Shown: one piece after another, positions 33,587 through 38,311 of the stretch
How positions within the stretch are numbered: the first letter of the stretch is position 1
How the letters are laid out: each line of letters opens with the position of its first letter
Origin: Kiritimatiellia bacterium
GTDB taxonomy: Bacteria; Verrucomicrobiota; Kiritimatiellia; CAIQIC01; JAGNIJ01
Reading direction: 5' to 3'
Assembly (NCBI GenBank): GCA_018001225.1
Contig: JAGNIJ010000042.1
Span: forward strand, 1 to 38,311
DNA: 38,311 bases
Made by a program: the position numbers and the translations under genes
Notes under the pieces: generated by a model
Told to the model about the DNA's origin: nothing
Database searches by the model: none
Seen by the model: the letters and a program-made list of their open reading frames with translations, nothing else

Positions 33587-34696
33587 ATGGAATGGATCGT
33601 ACCGGGTTGGCTGATGGTCCAACTGCTGGGGCTGGGCGCGCTGGTCTGGGCCGGAGGCCGCCGGCTGAAGAAGCCGTCCGCTCCCGCGGCCGTAGCCGCG
33701 TGGCCCGCCGTGTCCGTCGTGGCCCCGATCAAGGGCCTGCCGCCCGACGCCGGGGCAGGGCTTCGCTCGATCCTGGCGCAGGACTACCCCGACGCCGAGT
33801 TCCTGCTGGTCACGGAAGACGAGAACGACCCGTCCGTGCCGCTGGTCCGGGATTGCCTGGCCGGCGCTCGTGGCCGGCACGTCGTCGCGGGGCGCGCATC
33901 GGCGTGCGGACAGAAAAACTTCAGCCTGCTCGCCGGCGTCCGCGCCTCCGATCCAGGCCGACCGGTCCTGGTTTTCTGCGACGCCGGTCACACCGCGCCC
34001 CCGGACTGGCTGCAAAAACTGGTCGCGCCGCTGGCGGCCGGGGAAACCGGGATCGCCACCGGATACCATTTCGTGTACCCGCGGCCTCCTTCGGTCCCGG
34101 TGGCCGGCCGGGCGATCACCGTGCTCCTCCTGCACCTGCTCCAGCAGATCCCGGGCCTGACCCAGCCCTGGGGCGGCGCTATCGCCATGACGCGGGCGTT
34201 GTTCGAGAAACTGAAACTCGACGAGTTCTGGAGCCGGCAGGTGGTGGACGACGTATCCCTGGCGGTCCTGTTGAATCGAAACGGGATACCGGCGCGGCCG
34301 GCGCCCGAGGCCCTGTCGCGCACCGTGCTGGAAGCGGAGTCCTGGGCCGAATGGAGCGACTGGCTGACCCGCCAGCTTTTTTATCTGAAGCTGTACTTCC
34401 CCGTCTCGTGGTGTTTCGGCGGCCTGCTGGGATACGGGATGGCGGTATTTCTGCTCATCTGCCCTTTTTCCGCGATCGGCGCTATGCCGTGGGCGCTGCT
34501 CCTGCTGCTGATCGCGGCGATGCGGACCTTCCATCCGTCACCCGGGCCGCTGGGCCGCTGGATGGCCGGGGGCGTGGCGGCCGTCTTCATGGCCTGCGCC
34601 TGCCACCTGCGGACGCTGTTCATGCGCCGGCTGGTGTGGCGCGGCATCGTCTATGAGATCGGCCGGGACGGAACGGTTCGCGTGACCGAGCCGTAA
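33587..34696 (+). CDS. GT2 glycosyltransferase, ceramide-glucosyltransferase (GCS/HpnI) type
   Basis: A 369-residue protein: an N-terminal helix, a GT2 domain, and three or four C-terminal helices. VSVVAPIKGLPPDAGAGLRSILAQDYPDAEFLLVTEDEND gives the first Asp. VLVFCDAGHTAPPDWL carries the D2 motif as DAG rather than DxD, as in ceramide glucosyltransferases (DSG). QPWGGAIAMTR and RQVVDDVSLAVLLNRNG carry the D3 motif, and WSDWLTRQLFYLK replaces the (Q/R)xxRW motif. Members glucosylate ceramide, hopanoid or diacylglycerol lipids. The lipid acceptor is unknown. It is divergent from the MurG-like gene. Confidence 0.85.
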   Translation: MEWIVPGWLMVQLLGLGALVWAGGRRLKKPSAPAAVAAWPAVSVVAPIKGLPPDAGAGLRSILAQDYPDAEFLLVTEDENDPSVPLVRDCLAGARGRHVVAGRASACGQKNFSLLAGVRASDPGRPVLVFCDAGHTAPPDWLQKLVAPLAAGETGIATGYHFVYPRPPSVPVAGRAITVLLLHLLQQIPGLTQPWGGAIAMTRALFEKLKLDEFWSRQVVDDVSLAVLLNRNGIPARPAPEALSRTVLEAESWAEWSDWLTRQLFYLKLYFPVSWCFGGLLGYGMAVFLLICPFSAIGAMPWALLLLLIAAMRTFHPSPGPLGRWMAGGVAAVFMACACHLRTLFMRRLVWRGIVYEIGRDGTVRVTEP

Positions 34697-34816
34697 GCGG
34701 GGCTCCGCCCGGCAAACGGGCGGTTCGCGGTCGTCTTCATCCTGTAGCCGTCGCCGTTTCCCATCGTCCCACCCTGCCGCCGTTGTTGTCTGGATGGAGG
34801 CAAGCGGCAAACGTCA

Positions 34817-34865
34817 CGCGTCACCTGCGGTTTTGCCGCTTCGGCAAAACCGTAAGGTGTCCGCG
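34817..34865. repeat. Long hairpin A beside the toxin gene
   Basis: Nested stems: CGCG, then CACC, then an 11-bp inner stem CGGTTTTGCCG/CGGCAAAACCG with a 3-nt loop. Small asymmetric bulges (T/TC and TG/TAA) separate them. It lies 10 bp beyond the toxin stop and could end the toxin-antitoxin transcript, though no T-run follows. Its design mirrors hairpin B at 35419-35486. Confidence 0.6.
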
Positions 34866-34874
34866 ATGGTTCGG

Positions 34875-35132
34875 TCATCTGTAGATTTCTTTCCGATGTC
34901 CGACGGCGACCACGAACACGATCAGCAAGTCATCTTCGATCGTATAGAGGATTCTATAGTCGCCTTGTCTGAGGCGGTACTGTTCAAGGCCGGAGAGCTT
35001 CTTGGACTGGGGTGGGCGGGGATCGTCGGCCAGCGATTCGATCGCCAAGATGATTCTCTGAAGATCTTTCTTGGGAATGGACGCAAAGTCTTTTTGGACG
35101 CTTCTCTTAAGCTCGATCCTATATTTTCCCAT
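34875..35132 (-). CDS. RelE/ParE-family toxin
   Basis: An 85-residue protein with the compact RelE fold pattern: YRIELKRSVQKDFASIPKK, KKLSGLEQYRLRQGDYRILYTIEDD and VVAVGHRKEIYR. The basic residues and closing GHRxxxYR fit ribosome-dependent mRNA interferases, though ParE-like gyrase poisons share the fold. It follows its antitoxin with a 14-bp overlap, which keeps the ratio of the two proteins tied. The AT content is higher than in the genes to the left. Confidence 0.9.
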   Translation of the reverse strand: MGKYRIELKRSVQKDFASIPKKDLQRIILAIESLADDPRPPQSKKLSGLEQYRLRQGDYRILYTIEDDLLIVFVVAVGHRKEIYR

Positions 35133-35352
35133 TTCGTTTCAGCTCCTTTAGGGCGGATTCGAACGAAATGGTGGGTTCATGTGCTCTTTTTGCGAAGATC
35201 TCTAGATCGTCGAGATCCTCGTGAAGAGCCGTGGATACAGCTTCGTTAACTATTTCGGATACGCTGCGAGAGGTCTCGGCAGATTTCAGCCGCAACACGC
35301 GATGAAGCGATGGGTCGAAGTACACCGTTGCTCGTTTAACTGCGACGCTCAT
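35119..35352 (-). CDS. Ribbon-helix-helix antitoxin
   Basis: A 77-residue protein. The N-terminal VKRATVYFDPSLHRVLRLKSAETSRSVSEIVNEAV is a CopG/RHH DNA-binding fold. The acidic C-terminal part (EDLDDLEIFAKRAHEPTISFE) would wrap and block the toxin. AGGAG lies before the ATG. It very likely represses its own promoter, where repeated CGTTAT motifs lie in the spacer. Confidence 0.88.
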   Translation of the reverse strand: MSVAVKRATVYFDPSLHRVLRLKSAETSRSVSEIVNEAVSTALHEDLDDLEIFAKRAHEPTISFESALKELKRNGKI

Positions 35353-35376
35353 GTTTGTTCTCCTGTTTCTGATAAC

Positions 35377-35405
35377 AACATAGCGTTATGACGTTATAAT
35401 GTCAA
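35377..35405 (-). promoter_or_regulatory. Promoter and likely operator of the toxin-antitoxin pair
   Basis: On the minus strand TTGACA (35400-35405) and TATGTT (35377-35382) are 17 bp apart, a strong sigma-70 promoter. The spacer has two CGTTAT direct repeats and the near-palindrome TATGACGTTATA, a fitting RHH operator that would block RNA polymerase when bound. Confidence 0.8.
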
Positions 35406-35418
35406 ATTATTATCTGAC

Positions 35419-35486
35419 CGAACGCTAGCCATGTGCCGACTGTTTCCGCGCCCCGCGGAAACAGTTAGGCACAATGGCCTTGTTCG
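35419..35486. repeat. Long hairpin B between toxin-antitoxin and NACHT gene
   Basis: Nested stems: CGAAC/GTTCG, GCCAT/ATGGC, GTGCC/GGCAC and a 12-bp inner stem ACTGTTTCCGCG with a 3-nt CCC loop. Asymmetric bulges (GCTA/CTT, none/A, G/TA) separate them. The right arm contains GTTAGGC, which fits the integron core consensus GTTRRRY, but the left arm does not give a full matching box and no integrase is seen. Confidence 0.65.
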
Positions 35487-35492
35487 CACGGT

Positions 35493-37925
35493 TCAGCATT
35501 TGGATTTACTGCTATTATCGGCTTCAAGTGCTCGTATTTTCTTGTCCTGCACCTCAAGTAATTCAGACCGAAATTCTTCCAATAGACTTTTCCGTAATTC
35601 ATGTAGTTTTGGAGCAATATGCTCGATGATACGCATTGCGCAACTTTTCTCAGTTCTTGTTACCACTTTGTGATGTGCCGCCAAATATACGCTTAGATGA
35701 ATGCCAAGAATCAGTCGCTGATCTTGAGGATTATAGTCTCTTAGGGCTTCTTCTGCCGCCGTTAATTGACCCGATTCTATTAGTCCAGATACAAACCAGA
35801 ACATTCTAAGCGATGACACGCTTTCGTTCTTTACTCCGTTCAGATCAATCATCTTAATAAACTCATCACGTTTATCGGTGAACAGATTGCTTGCCACTGC
35901 TTCTCGAGCGTACAAGTAGTATCGCAAGAAAGCATGAAGCGGATGCAACGCGCCCGACACAACCTTTTGTTGAAAGTCAGCAAATACCGATGCCAAGCTG
36001 TTTATAACCCAGGATAGCGCCGGGATCTTTTCCGCAACTGTTGACAGATAACTTGCTTGCGTCGCAAGCCCAAGGGTTATGGCTGCATCATATAATGCAG
36101 GCGGCGGAGCGCTTGACAGTTTGTCCTCTAATTCAAGAATCATTTTCCCTTGTCCGGGGTTTTCACCAAAGAAGAACACGAGAGGCATTCTCCACCAGCC
36201 ATCTATAACAAACGATTCAATCTTTTCTGCATTCGTCACAGCTCGTCCAGCAAAGAATTCTTGAAGCATCAAATGACGGAATTCAATATTATCGTCAAGC
36301 ACCCGAAATAGTGATGATCTGTTTATTATCTCATCAGTTAACATTTCTATGTCAGCTTTGTGCCCTCTGTTTTCTAGTTCATGAGCAATAAGATGTTTAA
36401 ACTCATGAATGGAGATAGATGTCGTTCTTCGGGCATGCATTACTGCAGCAATCTCTCTTAGTATATAGTCCTTTAAAGGAGCATGATATTGCTGATCCAA
36501 TCCTTTACTTTCGTCCCATCGTCCGAGCATGTACTCTGTAAACTTTTTAAATAGCTCTGTAATATTTGCAGGTATATCACGGCGCCCGCCCTCTGTACCC
36601 GCTGCAAACACCGTTACGATCAGTGGATTGAGCTCAATTCCGTGCACTTCCTGTAACTTTCGCAGGAATTCTTCGGCATCTTCATGTTTCAGGGCTTTTG
36701 GCTTAACAAGACGCTTAATTATTGCCTTTGCCTGCTTATAGTTCATTGAGCTAATTGTAAATGTAGCAAATCTTGCCAAGCCTGGATTATTCTTAACGCT
36801 AATTGTATCTCTTGACGTGATTATTATTTGACATAATGGATATTGCACGTGAAATTCGCATATTCTTCTGACCGCCTGCTTCTGCGACTCCAGATTTGCA
36901 AGCTCATCTAAAGCGTCAACAAATAAAACGACCTTGCCAGTGGTTAGATCGTCCGTTTTGAATGGCACCTTTATACTTCCAGCAAGCGCCTCAGTGCATG
37001 CATACATTAAATCAAGGACGTTTGTGCTTGCGTACTTATCAATATGATTTGCTTTCAGAAAGACAGGTATTCGTGAATTGTCGGGATCGCTTTCATATTT
37101 CTCGCATAGCATATATATCATTCTGAGCATGGCGGTCGATTTGCCGGCGCCTGCGCTTCCGAGCAAGAGAATCAAACGTTCCTTTCGCGATGTGAGCGAT
37201 ATGACCGGCAAATCAACAACATCCGGCACTTGCTTGATTTCACCCGCTACTTTCAGTGGCTTTAACTCATACTTAACAGCCCTGATAGGGGCATAATACT
37301 CATTTGATGCAGCAACAGGGGGCAGATTTGAAGCAATCAGCTCTCCCTTTGTAAACAATTGAGTGTTCTTCTCAATTGCTTCTCGCACAGCTTTCAAATA
37401 CGGAAATATGTTTGCATCGATATTGAACCAGAACTCTGGATAGTGTTCGTCAATGTCAGGGATCAGATCATCGACATCCATAAAGACAAGACGTGGATCA
37501 TTTACGTCAGCGATAATGTGAGATCTCGCGTTCTCATTTATTTTACCGCTTACACACAATACTACCTTCGTCGGGCGTTTTCTTTCCTTTGTTTTAACAA
37601 GCATAATTGACGACTCTTTTGCCGTTTTAAGCTGGGTTATTGCTTGGACAATATTATGCGCCACTTTTGCACCCATATTCATGTTCCCCCGCTTGGTCTG
37701 AACGGCGTAAAGGTCCGTAAGTCCCAAGGGGTCGCGGCCAACAAATATCGCATCTTTCCCAGCCTCCAGAGGGCCGCATAGGTCGCGGCCATCCTCCAGT
37801 TTACGCCTCAGAAATAATGGACGAACAACTTTGTCGCGAAAGTCATCTTCCGATAGAGAAAGAAGGTATCGCTCCTTCTTATACCGAGATAACGATTTGG
37901 CACGTTCAATCAATTCTGAATTCAT
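35493..37925 (-). CDS. NACHT NTPase with N-terminal restriction-endonuclease-like domain
   Basis: An 810-residue protein. Residues about 25-130 resemble a Mrr-type PD-(D/E)xK nuclease: Asp58 in EAGKDAIF and Gln76-x-Lys78 in AVQTKR. Residues about 245-450 form a NACHT/STAND NTPase: Walker A GSAGAGKS (256-263), LFVDALDELA with Asp337, Asp340 and Glu341 (the NACHT acidic pattern), and IITSRD. The rest is helical without clear repeats and may be the sensor. Bacterial NACHT and Avs proteins with nuclease domains are antiphage defence factors that oligomerise on sensing phage. AGGGAGGT lies 6 bp before the ATG. The gene is clearly AT-richer than its neighbours, suggesting recent gain. Confidence 0.88.
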   Translation of the reverse strand: MNSELIERAKSLSRYKKERYLLSLSEDDFRDKVVRPLFLRRKLEDGRDLCGPLEAGKDAIFVGRDPLGLTDLYAVQTKRGNMNMGAKVAHNIVQAITQLKTAKESSIMLVKTKERKRPTKVVLCVSGKINENARSHIIADVNDPRLVFMDVDDLIPDIDEHYPEFWFNIDANIFPYLKAVREAIEKNTQLFTKGELIASNLPPVAASNEYYAPIRAVKYELKPLKVAGEIKQVPDVVDLPVISLTSRKERLILLLGSAGAGKSTAMLRMIYMLCEKYESDPDNSRIPVFLKANHIDKYASTNVLDLMYACTEALAGSIKVPFKTDDLTTGKVVLFVDALDELANLESQKQAVRRICEFHVQYPLCQIIITSRDTISVKNNPGLARFATFTISSMNYKQAKAIIKRLVKPKALKHEDAEEFLRKLQEVHGIELNPLIVTVFAAGTEGGRRDIPANITELFKKFTEYMLGRWDESKGLDQQYHAPLKDYILREIAAVMHARRTTSISIHEFKHLIAHELENRGHKADIEMLTDEIINRSSLFRVLDDNIEFRHLMLQEFFAGRAVTNAEKIESFVIDGWWRMPLVFFFGENPGQGKMILELEDKLSSAPPPALYDAAITLGLATQASYLSTVAEKIPALSWVINSLASVFADFQQKVVSGALHPLHAFLRYYLYAREAVASNLFTDKRDEFIKMIDLNGVKNESVSSLRMFWFVSGLIESGQLTAAEEALRDYNPQDQRLILGIHLSVYLAAHHKVVTRTEKSCAMRIIEHIAPKLHELRKSLLEEFRSELLEVQDKKIRALEADNSSKSKC

Positions 37926-38025
37926 TATCTACCTCCCTATTCATGTGCGAACGTCCACGCTCTCCCTCACCTTGACCGTCCGCGGCAAGGTGTAGGTGAG
38001 TAGCGTGTTGTTGGGCCATCTTGCC
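37926..38025. promoter_or_regulatory. Gap between WYL regulator and NACHT gene with inverted repeat
   Basis: CTCACCTTG (from about 37963) can pair with either CAAGGTG or GGTGAG to its right (up to about 38000), giving two alternative hairpins. It may stop WYL transcription or act as an operator for the regulator. No clear promoter elements are visible. Confidence 0.4.
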
Positions 38026-38311
38026 TCATTGCTGTGCCCGGAGTCCATCCCGCAGTTTCTCCGCAATCCGATCCCGTAGGCTCTTCGGGGCGAGCACCTT
38101 CACGTCCGGCATCCAGGACAGGACCCAGCGTACCAGTTCCTTGCGTCCTGTCGTCTCCATCCGCATCTCGACGCAGCCGTCCGCTCGTGTCCGGAACTCC
38201 TGCGATGGGTGCCATTGCCGCTCGGTGATGTAGACGGCCAGTTTCGGATCGAATAGCAGCCGGACCCTGATGGGCTTCTCGCCGCCGACGATGCCGAAAG
38301 CCTGCCGGGCG
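38026..38311 (-). CDS. WYL-domain transcriptional regulator, N-terminus beyond window edge
   Basis: The last 95 residues of a protein running in from the right edge: RVRLLFDPKLAVYITERQWHPSQEF, then ADGCVEMRMETTGRKELVRWVLSWMPDVKVLAPKSLRDRIAEKLRDGL. This is the end of a WYL domain (sequence FGIVGGEKPIRVR) plus the WCX extension. Such proteins bind DNA and small ligands and often control defence genes such as BREX or CBASS. It is on the same strand as the NACHT gene, 100 bp upstream. It is GC-rich, unlike the NACHT gene. The ATG and winged helix lie outside. Confidence 0.85.
   Translation of the reverse strand, partial: ARQAFGIVGGEKPIRVRLLFDPKLAVYITERQWHPSQEFRTRADGCVEMRMETTGRKELVRWVLSWMPDVKVLAPKSLRDRIAEKLRDGLRAQQ

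Noticed and set aside
35419..35486. Definite integron attC site
   Set aside because: Only one arm carries a GTTRRRY match; the opposite box is not a full RYYYAAC and no integrase is visible, so I keep it as a hypothesis only.
37967..38215. An 82-codon open frame on the minus strand at the right edge
   Set aside because: The WYL-domain reading in another frame of the same strand is continuous and recognisable, so this frame is a shadow.

Overview
The window is a GC-rich bacterial chromosome segment from an organism with an outer membrane (an LptF/LptG permease, a lipoprotein signal and a CsgG-like secretin-type protein are present). A 29-residue AURKAIP1/COX24 small basic protein, dispersed GC hairpin repeats and the general gene content suggest the PVC superphylum, perhaps Kiritimatiellota or another Verrucomicrobia relative. 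That placement is inference; no rRNA or other decisive marker is present. Everything here was read by eye, with no database search.

Positions 1-18080 are mainly a cell-surface glycan region. It holds four GT-C type membrane glycosyltransferases (one cut by the window edge), a polyprenyl-phosphate GT2 enzyme, a DegT-type sugar aminotransferase, two extended-SDR sugar epimerases, a radical SAM enzyme, a flippase-like protein fused to a beta-propeller, a polysaccharide deacetylase, an SGNH hydrolase and a membrane protein of unknown role. Blocks such as 4656-7670 and 14030-18080 are tightly packed with 4-8 bp gene overlaps, so they look like operons. The likely job is making a lipid-linked sugar, transferring it outside the membrane and trimming or deacylating the product. 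The sugar and acceptor cannot be read from the sequence.

Positions 18197-33501 are mostly housekeeping: folD-lptF/G, an FtsB-like gene with a zinc-ribbon partner, enolase, three tandem small heat-shock proteins, tRNA-Val, an M50 protease with an SDR, a CsgG-like exported protein, a large TPR lipoprotein, the COX24-type protein, hisG, a purN-nth pair and an RRM RNA-binding protein. The heat-shock trio has a strong sigma-54 type promoter candidate with a 55-bp inverted repeat about 117 bp upstream of the predicted start point. Two glycosyltransferase genes (32458-34696) are transcribed divergently.

From about 34860 to 37930 the DNA becomes visibly AT-richer. This part carries a RelE/RHH toxin-antitoxin pair bracketed by two long hairpins of the same architecture, an 810-residue NACHT NTPase with an N-terminal restriction-endonuclease-like domain, and, just upstream, the end of a WYL-domain regulator. 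It reads as a small acquired defence island and is the best candidate for an undescribed system.

Several repeat families lie between genes: two 129-bp MITE-like copies in opposite orientation 15 kb apart, two perfect 32/34-bp palindromes, a 44-bp tandem repeat and related GC hairpins.
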